A DNA stretch of 64,000 nt from Staphylococcus americanisciuri. Its GTDB lineage: Bacteria > Bacillota > Bacilli > Staphylococcales > Staphylococcaceae. This document shows positions 36,724 through 47,356 of the stretch, one piece after another. Numbering within the stretch: position 1 is the stretch's first letter; each line of letters opens with the position of its first letter. Below the pieces are notes generated by a model, which ran no database searches, was not told where the DNA came from, and saw only the letters and a program-made list of their open reading frames with translations. The translations under genes were made by a program, and so were the position numbers. Location of the stretch: the NCBI RefSeq assembly GCF_024814435.1, contig NZ_JANUXY010000005.1, positions 62,001 to 126,000 on the forward strand, written 5' to 3'.

Positions 36724-37649
36724 TCAAACGATTACTTACATTATGTATCTTAATGCTTGTATTAACAGCATGTAGTTTTGGCAACGATCAGTCACATGAC
36801 AAAGTCAAGGTGGTCACAACGAACTCAATTCTTGCAGACATGGTTAAAAATATCGCAGGTGACAAAGCAGAAGTTCATAGCATCGTACCTGTCGGACAAG
36901 ACCCTCATGAATACGAAATCAAACCGAAAGATATCCAAGCGCTTACGGACGCAGATGTTGTCGTTTACAACGGCTTCAACTTAGAAAGTGGGAATGGTTG
37001 GTTTGAAAAAGCATTGAAACAAGCAGACAAATCACTTGATGACAAATCTGTTGTACGTGCAACAGAATCTGTAAAACCAATCTATCTTGAAGAAGGTGGA
37101 AAATCAGAAGACATGATTGACCCACATGCTTGGTTAAGTATTAAAAATGGTATTCAATATGCCAAAAACATTCAGGCTGCATTGATTAAAGCAGATGATG
37201 CACATAAAAAAGATTATGAAAAACAAGGTAATGCTTACATTGAAAAATTAGAACAATTAAGCGAAAAGAGTCAAAATAAATTCCAAGATATTCCTAAAGA
37301 ACAGCGTGCCATGATTACAAGTGAAGGTGCTTTCAAATATTTCGCACAACAATACGACATTACACCTGGCTATATTTGGGAAATCAATACAGAAAACCAA
37401 GGAACACCACAACAAATGAAACAAGCGATTGACTTTGTGAAACAACATCACATAAAAAATCTACTCCTTGAAACAAGTGTTAGCGACAAGAGTATGAAAA
37501 GTCTTGGTGAAGAAACAGGTGCCAAAATCTATGGTACTGTTTACACAGATTCCATTGGTAAAAAAGGTAGCAATGGTGACTCATACTACAAAATGATGGA
37601 AAGCAATATCGATACAATCCATCAAAGTATGGTTAAAAATCATCAATAA
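36720..37649 (+). CDS. mntC: Manganese-binding lipoprotein MntC
   Basis: This 309-residue cluster A-1 solute-binding lipoprotein has a signal peptide with lipobox L-T-A-C at about residues 16-19. Metal ligands are visible as the His in GQDPHEYEIKP, the His in MIDPHAWLS, the Glu in ITSEGAF and the Asp in YTDSIG. It delivers Mn(II) to MntAB and is a known surface antigen. A terminator lies 7 bases after the stop, with no long 3' RNA. Confidence 0.95.
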   Translation: MIKRLLTLCILMLVLTACSFGNDQSHDKVKVVTTNSILADMVKNIAGDKAEVHSIVPVGQDPHEYEIKPKDIQALTDADVVVYNGFNLESGNGWFEKALKQADKSLDDKSVVRATESVKPIYLEEGGKSEDMIDPHAWLSIKNGIQYAKNIQAALIKADDAHKKDYEKQGNAYIEKLEQLSEKSQNKFQDIPKEQRAMITSEGAFKYFAQQYDITPGYIWEINTENQGTPQQMKQAIDFVKQHHIKNLLLETSVSDKSMKSLGEETGAKIYGTVYTDSIGKKGSNGDSYYKMMESNIDTIHQSMVKNHQ

Positions 37650-37656
37650 CAATCAC

Positions 37657-37698
37657 AAAAGCAGTACCCTTCACGAGATTATGAAGGGCACTGCTTTT
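37657..37698. terminator. Bidirectional terminator between mntC and mnhG2
   Basis: A 17-bp stem (37657-37673 with 37682-37698) with one mismatch is flanked by A and T runs. It ends both mntABC and the opposite-facing mnh2 operon within a 63-bp gap. Confidence 0.9.
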
Positions 37699-37712
37699 TG
37701 TTTATCTTAGTC

Positions 37713-38147
37713 TTAATCTAAGCGTGAATATATTTTTTTACGTCGTTTGGCACGCTTTTCAATACGCATCTGACGTTTTTGTTCTTCATCTATATCATCT
37801 TTATTCAAGTCTGTATCATCTGTATTGGCTTCTTTTTGGTACATATAAGCACCTGTTCGATATGCAGCACGCGATACAAGATGACCTCCGACAGGGGAAG
37901 TAATATTGATAAACACCAGTGCTAACAATGTACGAACGCTCACATAGCCTTGTGAAAAGATAAAGTAGATAAATACACCTACAAGTGTTAGCATCACTGC
38001 AGCCGTTGATGCTTTAGTTGCTGCATGGATACGTAAGAAGACGTCCTTAAATCTTACAACCCCTATTGCACTGATTAATGCGATAATCCCCCCTGCAAAC
38101 ACCATAATTGCAGCGAAAAGTTTAATGATTTCGTTTACTGTTGCCAT
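37713..38147 (-). CDS. mnhG2: Na+/H+ antiporter subunit MnhG2 (MrpG)
   Basis: The 144-residue protein has three membrane helices and a charged cytoplasmic tail (about 115-144, rich in Lys, Arg, Asp and Glu). The family motif [20 protein letters not shown] is at about residues 28-47. It is the last gene of the seven-gene Mrp-type operon. The ATG at 38147 follows GGAGGG and overlaps mnhF2 by 26 bp. Confidence 0.92.
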   Translation of the reverse strand: MATVNEIIKLFAAIMVFAGGIIALISAIGVVRFKDVFLRIHAATKASTAAVMLTLVGVFIYFIFSQGYVSVRTLLALVFINITSPVGGHLVSRAAYRTGAYMYQKEANTDDTDLNKDDIDEEQKRQMRIEKRAKRRKKIYSRLD

Positions 38148-38424
38148 TAAACACATTCCCTCCTTCAATAAAGCGAGAAATCGTAATAGAACTCAAAAAC
38201 GAAATAATCGCAATTAAGAGTACAGAATCCAAGAAAGAGAATGTTCCAAGCAATAAACTCAGCACACCTACAATAGACATGACGATTGCACTAATGGCAT
38301 CAAATGCTACAACTCTGTCAGCAGTGGTAGGTCCTTTGATTAGACGAAACAAAGCAACAACAAGTGACACAGCAAATAATACAAGCGCGGCTGATAAAAA
38401 GAATTGTGTCCATACTGAAATCAT
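38122..38424 (-). CDS. mnhF2: Na+/H+ antiporter subunit MnhF2 (MrpF)
   Basis: The 100-residue protein has three membrane helices and the family segment [19 protein letters not shown] near residues 27-45. MrpF is a small obligatory subunit of the multi-subunit antiporter. Overlaps with both neighbours show coupled translation. Confidence 0.92.
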   Translation of the reverse strand: MISVWTQFFLSAALVLFAVSLVVALFRLIKGPTTADRVVAFDAISAIVMSIVGVLSLLLGTFSFLDSVLLIAIISFLSSITISRFIEGGNVFNGNSKRNH

Positions 38425-38903
38425 TTCGTCACCTCCAATATAAGTGCTTCATATTGTTTAATACTCTTCAATAAATTTTTGCGTTCTTTTTCTGTCAAAT
38501 CAATCGCATGAATTAAAAATATATTCGGATCTCTATCGACTCTGATAACTGTTGAACCTGGTGTAATAATAACCATGATAGTGAGGAAAGTAATCGCCCA
38601 ATCCGTTTGTAACTTTGTCTCATAGCGCACAAGCCCAGGTGCCATCTGTTTCTCTCGGAATAATACATAGTTCGCAATCGAAAAAGTCGACGTCATCAAC
38701 TGATAGAGATATATTAATAAAAACTTAATAGATACCCATAGTTTTTTAGGATAGAACTCCTGATCAAAAAACCTATGTAGCAAATAGATAATGATAAGTC
38801 CAATCAAGTAACCTGCGACAAATGTTGGAAAACGAAAAGCATCTTCATCTTGAAACAACACCCATAAAATAGCGATCATCATATTCAAACCAATTTGTCT
38901 CAT
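38421..38903 (-). CDS. mnhE2: Na+/H+ antiporter subunit MnhE2 (MrpE)
   Basis: The 160-residue protein has two or three N-terminal helices and a cytoplasmic domain with [25 protein letters not shown], typical of MrpE. It starts immediately after the mnhD2 stop and overlaps mnhF2 by 4 bp. Confidence 0.92.
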   Translation of the reverse strand: MRQIGLNMMIAILWVLFQDEDAFRFPTFVAGYLIGLIIIYLLHRFFDQEFYPKKLWVSIKFLLIYLYQLMTSTFSIANYVLFREKQMAPGLVRYETKLQTDWAITFLTIMVIITPGSTVIRVDRDPNIFLIHAIDLTEKERKNLLKSIKQYEALILEVTK

Positions 38904-40403
38904 CTAATGACCCCCTCGCAAGTCTGGATTAACCATTTCTTCATATATTTGTACATCCATATTCATCTTGGTAGCAAGCTCTGTTACTTGAATAATCATT
39001 GGTGCCATTAAACCAATTAATAAGACAACAGTTGTTAGAAACATAATAATATGTTTGCGTACGGGTTTAATCGGTTTGTAGTCAATAACAGCCCCTCTTG
39101 CTTCATTCCCTGCATACATATAAAAGAAAATACGGAATAAGCTAAACATTCCTATCAGACTTGTCATAATCATCAATATCAAACCGACATAATGTTGGTG
39201 TTCTACTGCACCAAGGAAAATTAATAATTTCCCAGGAAAACCACTGAATGGCGGAACACCACCGATTGCTAGTGTCACTACAATAAACGCAACACCCAAC
39301 CATGGTTCTTTTTTCGCTAAACCTTTCAGATAACGATATTGACGATAACCAGTAGTATACACAATGATACCAATAACTAGAAACAGCAATGCTTTGACGA
39401 TCATATCATTCATCAAATAAAAGATTGCACCATTAATTCCTTCAACTGTATTCGTACCTAATCCAAACACAACAAAACCAATAGATAAGATAACTTGGTA
39501 TGCTGCTATTTTTTTAATATCTTTATAGGCGATGGTACCGATCGCTCCGATAACCATTGTCACACATGCCATAACTACAAGCAGTGGTTCTACCACATCT
39601 CCACTTTGATTGAAAATAAGTGTGAAGAAACGAATCAAAGCATATGCTCCAACCTTCGTCATCAATGAAGCGAATAACGCAGCAAGTTCAGTATTCAATA
39701 CAGCATAAGCTTTAGGCAGCCACATAAATAGCACCAGTGCCGCTTTGGAACCAAACGCAACAACAAACGACATAGCAACAAGATGTATTGCTGTTGGATC
39801 ATCCATCTCTTGGATGCGAATAGCGATATGCGTATAGTTCAATGTCCCAACTTGGCGATAAAGCATGCTAATACCTACAAGAAAAATCCATGAGCCAATA
39901 ACATTTAGAACAACATAGACAATGCTCGCACGCAATTGTTCTACTGATTGCCCGAGTGTCACTAATACGAATGACGCCAATAGCATAATCTCGAACATAA
40001 CATAAAGGTTAAAGAGATCGGATGTTAAAAACGACCCAATGACACCAGTTGTTAGAAAGAGAATAAATGATGGTAGATAATAGCGACTCGCACGTTTCTC
40101 ACCACGTCCAAATCCAAACATGACGATTGACCATACGACAAAGAAAGTAGTTGTCACAAGCAGTAAGCTCAAAGCATCACCGACATATTGTATGCCAAAT
40201 GGCGCTGGCCAGCCTGAAAAGTCTAGTACAATCGCATGATGCCTCATGACATAGACTAACATGTACAGAGACGTAACAAATCCAATAAATAATATAAATA
40301 GAGATAGACGACGCGCAAGCTTTACCTGTCTATTGAATATCCCGACCAACAATGCACCGACAAGTGGTAATAAGAGAGGCAGTGCTAGTAAGTTAACATT
40401 CAT
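38904..40403 (-). CDS. mnhD2: Na+/H+ antiporter subunit MnhD2 (MrpD)
   Basis: The 499-residue subunit has about 14 helices and is homologous to the proton-pumping NuoN/NuoM-type subunits. It has [26 protein letters not shown] with the key Glu in helix 5, and [27 protein letters not shown] with the conserved Lys. The ATG at 40403 lies after GAGAGGTGAAGAAG and overlaps mnhC2 by 11 bp. Confidence 0.94.
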   Translation of the reverse strand: MNVNLLALPLLLPLVGALLVGIFNRQVKLARRLSLFILFIGFVTSLYMLVYVMRHHAIVLDFSGWPAPFGIQYVGDALSLLLVTTTFFVVWSIVMFGFGRGEKRASRYYLPSFILFLTTGVIGSFLTSDLFNLYVMFEIMLLASFVLVTLGQSVEQLRASIVYVVLNVIGSWIFLVGISMLYRQVGTLNYTHIAIRIQEMDDPTAIHLVAMSFVVAFGSKAALVLFMWLPKAYAVLNTELAALFASLMTKVGAYALIRFFTLIFNQSGDVVEPLLVVMACVTMVIGAIGTIAYKDIKKIAAYQVILSIGFVVFGLGTNTVEGINGAIFYLMNDMIVKALLFLVIGIIVYTTGYRQYRYLKGLAKKEPWLGVAFIVVTLAIGGVPPFSGFPGKLLIFLGAVEHQHYVGLILMIMTSLIGMFSLFRIFFYMYAGNEARGAVIDYKPIKPVRKHIIMFLTTVVLLIGLMAPMIIQVTELATKMNMDVQIYEEMVNPDLRGGH

Positions 40404-40740
40404 CTTCTTCACCTCTCGTTAAAACATCAATTTCATGTTCTTTAGTTACTTTAAATGTACGGTAAATAAGTACGAGTAAAAAGGCTGTAATCGCAAATCC
40501 AATAACAATTGCGGTTAATACAATGGCTTGTAACAATGGATCAACATAATTCTCGTACCCTGATACAATCAATGGTTCCTTCTTATCTAATGTATACTCA
40601 CCCATGCTCATAATGATTAAGTTACCCGCATATGTGTATATAGCGATACCGATAACAATACGTATCAAGTTGCGAGAGAGCACCATATACGTTCCAATGA
40701 ATACTAAAAAGCCGATAACAATTAGTAAGATAATATTCAT
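40393..40740 (-). CDS. mnhC2: Na+/H+ antiporter subunit MnhC2 (MrpC)
   Basis: The 115-residue three-helix subunit is homologous to NuoK. Family features are [22 protein letters not shown] and [23 protein letters not shown]. It overlaps mnhB2 by 4 bp and mnhD2 by 11 bp. Confidence 0.93.
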   Translation of the reverse strand: MNIILLIVIGFLVFIGTYMVLSRNLIRIVIGIAIYTYAGNLIIMSMGEYTLDKKEPLIVSGYENYVDPLLQAIVLTAIVIGFAITAFLLVLIYRTFKVTKEHEIDVLTRGEEDEC

Positions 40741-41162
40741 GATCGCCCTCCACTCAATGATAGGATTGTTGTAACAACCACACCGACAACGACAAGTAAA
40801 ATACCAAATTCAAACAATGTAATCGTCGACAAGTGAACTTCTCCAAAGTATGGAAACGCCACATACCAATCTGTTTGATATAAAATATTTTTATCGAAAA
40901 ACACAGGTGCAACGGCAGTCCCTAACGAGAACAATGCACCGATAAGCATCAATTGACGAAAATCGATTGGCAAAGCTTCTAAAACTTTCCCAACATCATA
41001 GGCTAAAAACATCAGTATAAATGCCGAACTGATAACCAATCCAGCGATAAAGCCACCACCTGGGTTATTATGCCCTGCAAAGAATAGGTAGAAGCCAAAC
41101 GTTAAAATGATAAACATAACCACACGTGTGACTGTTTTTAATACTAAATCATTCTCTTTCAT
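40737..41162 (-). CDS. mnhB2: Na+/H+ antiporter subunit MnhB2 (MrpB)
   Basis: The 141-residue four-helix subunit has the [19 protein letters not shown] motif near residues 29-47, conserved in MrpB. It overlaps the mnhA2 end by 14 bp. Confidence 0.93.
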   Translation of the reverse strand: MKENDLVLKTVTRVVMFIILTFGFYLFFAGHNNPGGGFIAGLVISSAFILMFLAYDVGKVLEALPIDFRQLMLIGALFSLGTAVAPVFFDKNILYQTDWYVAFPYFGEVHLSTITLFEFGILLVVVGVVVTTILSLSGGRS

Positions 41163-43530
41163 CTTGACCTCTCCTATCTTTAAAGTTTAACAATGTGTAA
41201 ATACCGAATCCGGCAATTATGAGCACAAGTCCTTCTGCCATCGTATCCAGTGCTCGGAAGTCACCTAGAATAGCATTGACAATATTCTTGCCTCCTGATT
41301 TCTCATAAGCATCATGATAGAAGACAGAAATCGTTTCCAGTGCATCAGCTTGTTGGATCATAAAGACTAACCCAACCACTGTAATAGCAGTCATCAGAGA
41401 CACGATAATTTTAACTGACTCGCGCTTTAAATTAAACTGACCACGCGGAATGTTCGGTAAGCGTGAAAAACTCACGATAAATAGCACAGTTGTAATTGTT
41501 TCTGTAACCAATTGTGTCAATGCCAAGTCAGGTGCACGCATCAAGATGAAAAATAAGGCTATCGCATAACCAATTCCTCCAGTTAAAATAACCATTGTCA
41601 AACGTTGACGAATAAAAATTAATGCCAAACCAATCAAGACAATCGTCACAAGTAACAATACATGGAAGATGTGGTAGTCTGTCACTTCAATACGATAGAG
41701 TTCTGGAATACCTACACGCCACAAACCATATATATTAATCACGAAGTAAAAAGCAAAAGTCACAATAATATAATAGTTGAGACGGTTATTCATAAGTGCA
41801 CGTAAGCCCCAACCTGAATATGTTTCTAAAGAATGTCCTGAGTAATCCAACATTTTCGGAATTGACCATTTTTCCTCTTTTTGAATCACATACTTCATCA
41901 AATCTAGACGCCATACAATCACAGTCCCAATGGCTATCACTGCTAAACTCATTACCAGTGGCATATTGAAACCGTGCCAAGCTGCCAGATGTGGCGCGTA
42001 TTCTGCTTTTTCAGTATTCGACACAACACTTAAGAACGCTGGCTCAATAATATACGTACCAATTGTATTTGGAATAACAAAAATGACTGGCAATAAAGTC
42101 GCTAAAATCATTGCTGGTACAATAAAAAATTTAGGCTCATGTAGATGTTTTTTGATGCGTGTTTCACCAAAGAACGTTACTTTGATCATATTTAACGCAT
42201 AAACAAATGTGAAAATACTTGCTACAAATCCTACTGTTGCAACTACAACCGTAAGTACTTGATTAAACGCACTCAATTTATAGGCATGTATAAGCCCTTC
42301 AAAGAACATCTCTTTACTAATAAAACCATTGAATAAAGGGAACCCCGCCATAGATAGCGACGCCGCAAACATCGCAAGCATCGTTAATGGTAAATAACGA
42401 CGCAAGCCACCCAAGTAACGGATATCACGTGTCCCCACCTCATGATCAATCAACCCAACACCCATAAAGAGTGTCGCTTTAAACAATGCATGGTTAAATA
42501 AGTGAAAAATTGCTGCGAACAGTACATATGCATAAGCTTCAACCATCACAGTATCTGTCGCTTTAGCAATACCTCCACCGAGTCCGACCATTGACATAAT
42601 CATCCCTAGTTGACTAATTGTAGAATAGGCAAGAATACCTTTTAAGTCACTTTGACGTATCGCAGTAAATGAACCATAAATCATCGTTAATAATCCAACA
42701 AATGTCACACTATAAGCGTAAAAGTCACTATACCCTAGTATCGGTGTGAAACGCAGTAAGAGAAAGATGCCCGCTTTAACCATTGTAGCGGAATGTAGAT
42801 AAGCACTAACTGGTGTAGGGGCTGCCATTGCTTTAGGTAGCCAAAAATGGAATGGCCATTGTGCCGACTTGGTAAATGCACCGAGCAGCAACATCACAAT
42901 CATTGGTATAAAGAGAGGATGCATCGCAATCTCTTCACGCATAGCAATCTGTTTGGTAATGGTATTGGTTCCTGTCATGACGTACAGCATGATGAAACCG
43001 ACAAACATCGCCAGTCCCCCAAAGACTGTTACCATAAACGATGTCATTGCACCTTTTTGACTCTCCGAACGGTCGTACCAATAACTAATCAATAAAAATG
43101 ATGAGACACTTGTTAGCTCCCAGAAAACGTACAATATAATCGTATTATTTGATAGTACGATTCCGATCATACTGAACATAAATAAAACAAGATAGGTGAA
43201 AAATCGTGGCAAGTCATCGTGTTTATAAGATAGATATTGTGTTGCATAAAAAAACACAGCCACACCAATAAGAGAAATAAGTAGCGCAAAGAATAGACTT
43301 AAACCATCCAAACGCAATACTAAATTGATATCATAGCTTGGTAACCATTGATATATTTCAATAAGATAATGATGATTTAAAACTTTTGGGATTTGAGATA
43401 TAAAAACACCTGAAGCAATTAATGGTGCGAGCAAGGCGATATAACCTGGCAATTGCTTTGTATGCCATTTCTTCATCATTATCAAAATTGCCATCACGAT
43501 TAATAATGTAATGAGCAAACCAACTAACAT
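41149..43530 (-). CDS. mnhA2: Na+/H+ antiporter subunit MnhA2 (MrpA)
   Basis: The 793-residue largest subunit has about 21 helices in which a NuoL-like portion (about 1-600) is fused to a C-terminal NuoJ-like portion. It has [19 protein letters not shown] with the key Glu, and [42 protein letters not shown] with the key Lys. It is the first gene of the mnh2 operon, which in S. aureus exchanges Na+ or K+ for H+ at high pH. The ATG at 43530 was chosen because GGAGG lies 7 bases upstream. Confidence 0.95.
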   Translation of the reverse strand: MLVGLLITLLIVMAILIMMKKWHTKQLPGYIALLAPLIASGVFISQIPKVLNHHYLIEIYQWLPSYDINLVLRLDGLSLFFALLISLIGVAVFFYATQYLSYKHDDLPRFFTYLVLFMFSMIGIVLSNNTIILYVFWELTSVSSFLLISYWYDRSESQKGAMTSFMVTVFGGLAMFVGFIMLYVMTGTNTITKQIAMREEIAMHPLFIPMIVMLLLGAFTKSAQWPFHFWLPKAMAAPTPVSAYLHSATMVKAGIFLLLRFTPILGYSDFYAYSVTFVGLLTMIYGSFTAIRQSDLKGILAYSTISQLGMIMSMVGLGGGIAKATDTVMVEAYAYVLFAAIFHLFNHALFKATLFMGVGLIDHEVGTRDIRYLGGLRRYLPLTMLAMFAASLSMAGFPLFNGFISKEMFFEGLIHAYKLSAFNQVLTVVVATVGFVASIFTFVYALNMIKVTFFGETRIKKHLHEPKFFIVPAMILATLLPVIFVIPNTIGTYIIEPAFLSVVSNTEKAEYAPHLAAWHGFNMPLVMSLAVIAIGTVIVWRLDLMKYVIQKEEKWSIPKMLDYSGHSLETYSGWGLRALMNNRLNYYIIVTFAFYFVINIYGLWRVGIPELYRIEVTDYHIFHVLLLVTIVLIGLALIFIRQRLTMVILTGGIGYAIALFFILMRAPDLALTQLVTETITTVLFIVSFSRLPNIPRGQFNLKRESVKIIVSLMTAITVVGLVFMIQQADALETISVFYHDAYEKSGGKNIVNAILGDFRALDTMAEGLVLIIAGFGIYTLLNFKDRRGQDERE

Positions 43531-43552
43531 CTCTATGCCTCCTTCGACTTTT

Positions 43553-44107
43553 TTATAAATTAAGCGCAATCATCGTATGATAGGTACCTTTTTTAGGAAC
43601 GCCAATAAATTTCAATGTTTCTTGCGCAGTTTGATGTCCCAAATACTTTTGAATAATCGAAATGGATACACCTGAACGATATGTATGGTAAGCAAACGTT
43701 TTACGCAATGTCGTAAGTCCTACGCGAGGTATCCCTACTTCTTTCGCTGCTGCATGAACAATGCGATATGCTTGTTGACGGCTCAAGCCCTTTTTAGTTT
43801 TCTTCGACTGAAATAACAAGTCATGAAGAACTAGCTTTTCTGCCACAATATATGCCTGCAATTCTTCTCTCAGTGTGTCTGGTAGAACGACTTGCACATC
43901 CTGAAGCAGATATCCTGTCCAATATGCAATCACTTCACCATGCTTAGGCATAATATCTGCCACTGTTAAATTGAGTAATTCACTTAACTTTATACCCGTA
44001 TGAATTGCAAACTTGAATAATAAATAGTCTCGTTCAGATTGTGTTTTTAACCATTGATACATTTTCTGTATATCATTATGACACTTAATAGGATCTACAC
44101 AATTCAT
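43553..44107 (-). CDS. Tyrosine-recombinase-like protein without catalytic residues
   Basis: The 184-residue protein has the fold pattern of an integrase catalytic domain but no N-terminal core-binding domain. Box I reads [12 protein letters not shown] with Lys40 where the catalytic Arg should be; box II reads TTLRKTF with Thr132 replacing His and Arg135 kept; LGH (His158) is present; the nucleophile position is Phe167 (TLKFIG) rather than Tyr. It is therefore unlikely to cut DNA and may be a DNA-binding protein. A similar gene sits beside mnhA2 in S. aureus. The ATG at 44107 follows GAGGTGAGTAGA. Confidence 0.75.
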   Translation of the reverse strand: MNCVDPIKCHNDIQKMYQWLKTQSERDYLLFKFAIHTGIKLSELLNLTVADIMPKHGEVIAYWTGYLLQDVQVVLPDTLREELQAYIVAEKLVLHDLLFQSKKTKKGLSRQQAYRIVHAAAKEVGIPRVGLTTLRKTFAYHTYRSGVSISIIQKYLGHQTAQETLKFIGVPKKGTYHTMIALNL

Positions 44108-44342
44108 TCTACTCACCTCAATCATATGTTCCTTATATAATAATAAATGATGTTTAAGTAACATGAAAGACATTTTACTTAATGACTTTTTTGAATACGC
44201 TAATATTTAAAGTTACAAAATACTACGATATCATACCTACCAATAACGTATACGCTTACATGTTATACAGAAAAATTTTTGTATTACATTGTCCCTTTTA
44301 TGCATTTCTTTTCGATATATATTATGAAAGGAGGCATAAGCC

Positions 44343-44549
44343 ATGAATACAAAAAACATCTCAATTATCTTGACGCAATCACATACGGCCCCAAACGGTA
44401 AAACGACTAACACATCACGTAAGATCAACAACTTAAATCCAGAAGCTACAACCAATGACTTACGCAAGTTTGCCGAAACGATTGCAACTTTAACTGGTGA
44501 ACACTACGATCAGATTGAAGTTGTAAAGACATTTATAATCAAAGGATAA
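44343..44549 (+). CDS. DUF1659 family small protein
   Basis: The 68-residue soluble protein with PxxxTTNDLRKFAETIATLTGEHY fits the DUF1659 pattern. The ATG follows AAAGGAGGCATAAGCC, a very strong ribosome site. It is paired with the next small gene (12-bp gap), as in Bacillus, where DUF1659 and DUF2922 genes commonly occur together. The function is unknown. Confidence 0.7.
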   Translation: MNTKNISIILTQSHTAPNGKTTNTSRKINNLNPEATTNDLRKFAETIATLTGEHYDQIEVVKTFIIKG

Positions 44550-44560
44550 AGGAGTGCATA

Positions 44561-44779
44561 ATGATGAATACGAAAACGCTAGATATTATTTTTGACACAG
44601 TAGAACAAAAACCTGTTCGTCTATCATTACCAAAGATTGAACATAACGTAACAAAAGAACTCGTAGTCACTGAAGCAGATAAGATGATTAAATCCAATGT
44701 GTTATCTTTACTAGGTGCACAAGTCATTCAAGTCAAAACAGCTCAATTGACAGACAAAACAGTCACAGTCCTTTTCTAG
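44561..44779 (+). CDS. DUF2922 family small protein
   Basis: The 72-residue soluble protein begins MMNTKTLDIIFDT and contains the VTEADKMIKSNVL segment typical of DUF2922. It follows the DUF1659 gene with AAGGAGTGCATA as ribosome site. A terminator follows, so the two genes form a complete minimal operon. No function is known. Confidence 0.7.
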   Translation: MMNTKTLDIIFDTVEQKPVRLSLPKIEHNVTKELVVTEADKMIKSNVLSLLGAQVIQVKTAQLTDKTVTVLF

Positions 44780-44785
44780 TTACAA

Positions 44786-44823
44786 AAACAGCGGTGCACA
44801 ATCAGATGCATCGCTGTTTTTCG
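44786..44823. terminator. Bidirectional terminator
   Basis: A 15-bp stem (44786-44800 with 44809-44823; AAAAACAGCG.TGCA/TGCA.CGCTGTTTTT) lies between the DUF2922 gene and the convergent small gene. Confidence 0.88.
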
Positions 44824-44828
44824 TTGTT

Positions 44829-45062
44829 TCAATTATATCTTGGTCTAAAGCGTACTTCATCACCATAAAATACTTTATGTTTCCCTAGTTTCTCGCAAAT
44901 TGCGTATTTGTCATACACTTCTATCACTCTTGACAATGTCTTATACGACTTTGCAGGATTAAGCACTTCGACATATTGCCCTACACATAGTTCTGTCACA
45001 CTCTTAACATTCACAAAAAACATCTGGTCATTCATTACACGGACGATTTCATATTGTGCCAA
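44829..45062 (-). CDS. Conserved small hypothetical protein
   Basis: The 77-residue soluble protein is predicted to be mostly beta strand (MAQYEIVRVMNDQMFFVNVKS...), like a small SH3-type barrel. The start is a TTG at 45062 placed 6 bases after GGTGA. I do not recognise a family name. It is the only gene between a terminator and the divergent transporter gene. Confidence 0.55.
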   Translation of the reverse strand: MAQYEIVRVMNDQMFFVNVKSVTELCVGQYVEVLNPAKSYKTLSRVIEVYDKYAICEKLGKHKVFYGDEVRFRPRYN

Positions 45063-45255
45063 TGACTATCACCATACCTTTACTTCTGTCTCATTTATTG
45101 ACCATCCACAGTCGTTTTATATATTCATTAATGTTTATCTATACCCTAACATTCATTGGATTTCACTTTGTTCCAAAAGTTTTCTACCCCACAAATTGCA
45201 AATAAACTGTATAATAATCTTAACTGATTACTATACTAAAAGGAAGTATTGTTTT

Positions 45256-46191
45256 ATGTTAATCGCATTTATAATTTTAGGACTCATTGCTGGTGGGGTT
45301 ATTCCTTTTCAAACATCTATTAATACCCGACTCAGTCATTATACACAATCTGCTTTTTACGCTTCGACGATTTCTTTTTTCGTCGGGACGATATGTTTAG
45401 TACTCATAACACTTATTTTACATCCCAATTATTTATCACTACATGCTTTGACTGCTTACCAGCTAGATTATACATGGTTCGTTGGAGGTATCATGGGCGT
45501 TCTTTTTTTAACTGGCAATTTATTACTATTGCCAAAAGTAGGTGCCTCTTTAACTGTTGTCACAACCATCACTGGCCAGTTAATCATGGGTTGTCTTATC
45601 GATGCATTCGGTTGGTTTAATGTGACACCTCAACCTTTTACATTAATTAAAGGCATTGGCTTAACATTACTTATCCTTGGCATTACATTGATGAATATTC
45701 AACGACGTCACCCTAGGATTAAGCAATCTACACAAAATGTCGTCCTTTGGCTGATACTGGGGCTCATCTTTGGTTGTGCACCCCCTATCCAAGCGGCCAT
45801 TAATAGTTCACTAGGACAATCGCTCAATTCACCTTTTTTTGCGGCACTCATCTCATTTGCAGTGGGCACACTCACACTCTTTGTAATCACTGCGCTTGTA
45901 CATCGTCGTTATCAAATACAGCATGAACATGCACAATTCGGTCCACTTCGCTGGTGGTACTTTATTGGTGGGCTCCTCGGTGTACTCTTTGTTACAACGA
46001 CAATCATATTAACCGCTCAGATAGGTGTCACATATACACTGATTACTGTTATGTTAGGGCAAATTATCACAAGCTTGTTAATAGATCACTTTGGCTTACT
46101 TGGTATTACGCCACGAAAGATAAGTAAACAACGTATTCTGGGACTTATCATTATATTGTTTGCCATCAGTTTAATTCAATTCATCCACTAA
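45256..46191 (+). CDS. DMT-type transporter of the DUF606/YdcZ family (tandem duplicated)
   Basis: The 311-residue protein has ten helices arranged as two copies of a DUF606 (YdcZ) unit: the first ends near GITLMNIQRR (residue 152), the second begins near VVLWLILGLIFGCAPPIQAAINSSLG and mirrors GLIAGGVIPFQTSINTRLS at the start. The substrate is unknown. The ATG at 45256 lies after AAAAGGAAGTATTGTTTT. An upstream frame extension is not supported. Confidence 0.82.
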   Translation: MLIAFIILGLIAGGVIPFQTSINTRLSHYTQSAFYASTISFFVGTICLVLITLILHPNYLSLHALTAYQLDYTWFVGGIMGVLFLTGNLLLLPKVGASLTVVTTITGQLIMGCLIDAFGWFNVTPQPFTLIKGIGLTLLILGITLMNIQRRHPRIKQSTQNVVLWLILGLIFGCAPPIQAAINSSLGQSLNSPFFAALISFAVGTLTLFVITALVHRRYQIQHEHAQFGPLRWWYFIGGLLGVLFVTTTIILTAQIGVTYTLITVMLGQIITSLLIDHFGLLGITPRKISKQRILGLIIILFAISLIQFIH

Positions 46192-46198
46192 TCAAGCG

Positions 46199-46240
46199 AT
46201 CAGGTGTGAACGTATCTACTTCTAAGTTTTCGCACCTGAT
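46199..46240 (+). terminator. Terminator of the DMT gene
   Basis: A 12-bp stem (46199-46210 with 46229-46240; ATCAGGTG/CACCTGAT core) is followed by ATTTGTTTTG. Confidence 0.75.
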
Positions 46241-46419
46241 ATTTGTTTTGATTATCGTAACAGTTCTCCGATAAATCATGATGATATGAAGTACCCAAAA
46301 CATAGCCCAAAATATTAAAAATACGCATCAAAAATCATTGGAAAGATGATATTCCTCGTGTTGCTTCTTAATATATCATTTGTATAATGAATATATTCCC
46401 GATGAAAGAGGTGTCTATA

Positions 46420-47328
46420 ATGACTAAAAAGACCAAATTATTACTGAACTTCTCCGCTATTTTCCTCTTCTTAACACTCATTAGTACCATCACGTATTAT
46501 GCCTATTACCTCTCGAAACTCACTGATATTCAAACGATTGAAGCACGCTTGACCTTCCCTTATCACACAACAGGGATTGTGCAATCAGACTATAACTATT
46601 CAGTCATTTTTCAGCCTCAATATGGTCAAATACATGAAATACATGTCAAAGACGGTCAGTATATCTCCAAAGAAACGCCTCTTCTCACCTATTATAATCC
46701 ACTTAAAATCCCCGAAATCAGCGCATTAACAGCGCTTTCTAAGCAAATTACAACGCCGAAACAAGCCTATGAGTGTATGCGCGAATTAGTCAAACTGAAG
46801 ACAGAACTCTATACAACTATACAAACTCCTGTTCAAGGAATCGTGCGTTTGCATGAACTTGTACCTTCAAAAAAAGATTCAATAATATTAGAAATACAAT
46901 CAAAAACACAACATATTTTAACTAATTTACCTGAGCCCATTTATCTTCAATTACAGCAGCAAAAAAATGTTTCATTAGTTCAAAAAACAACGCAAAAAAG
47001 CGTTACAGGGCACATCGTTACTATATTGCCGCCATCTTCCACTCCTGATTCTAACACCCAAAATTCTTATTATCCAACCATTATTAAGACTAATAAGAAT
47101 TACCCCATTGGCTCACATTTTACAATTAATTTAGGAGAACCAAAAATGATGTTACCATCAGATATTTTATTAGAAAAAAATTATGTTGTGATTCATAAAA
47201 ACGGGAAATATGTTAAACGTATAATAAATTATGATAAAATAAATGAGCAACTTATAATAAAAAGCGGGATATTTGCTGGTGAGAAAATTGTCCGAAATCC
47301 TAATGAAACAGCATTAAAAATCAAGTAA
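46420..47328 (+). CDS. Orphan HlyD/RND-adaptor-like membrane-anchored protein
   Basis: The 302-residue protein has one N-terminal membrane anchor (about 8-30) and an extracellular part with a split lipoyl-type hairpin (GQIHEIHVKDGQYISKETPLL about 68-88, PVQGIVRLHELV near 140), a beta-barrel region, and a C-terminal MLPSDILLEKNYVVI...AGEKIV domain as in MacA/YknX adaptors. The expected ABC ATPase and permease partners are not nearby. The 3' half is clearly more AT-rich than its neighbours. The ATG at 46420 follows AGAGGTG. A role in exporting something is inference. Confidence 0.6.
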   Translation: MTKKTKLLLNFSAIFLFLTLISTITYYAYYLSKLTDIQTIEARLTFPYHTTGIVQSDYNYSVIFQPQYGQIHEIHVKDGQYISKETPLLTYYNPLKIPEISALTALSKQITTPKQAYECMRELVKLKTELYTTIQTPVQGIVRLHELVPSKKDSIILEIQSKTQHILTNLPEPIYLQLQQQKNVSLVQKTTQKSVTGHIVTILPPSSTPDSNTQNSYYPTIIKTNKNYPIGSHFTINLGEPKMMLPSDILLEKNYVVIHKNGKYVKRIINYDKINEQLIIKSGIFAGEKIVRNPNETALKIK

Positions 47329-47356
47329 CTTCGAACCCGTTTAACTTGGTCTTTTT

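Noticed and set aside
43553..44107. Integrase as sign of a prophage or genomic island
   Set aside because: No attachment-site repeats, no phage or transfer genes nearby, and the gene seems to be a backbone gene in related species.
44908..45255. N-terminal extension of the DMT transporter
   Set aside because: The extension overlaps the opposite-strand small gene, and the ATG at 45256 has a proper ribosome site and the family's start.
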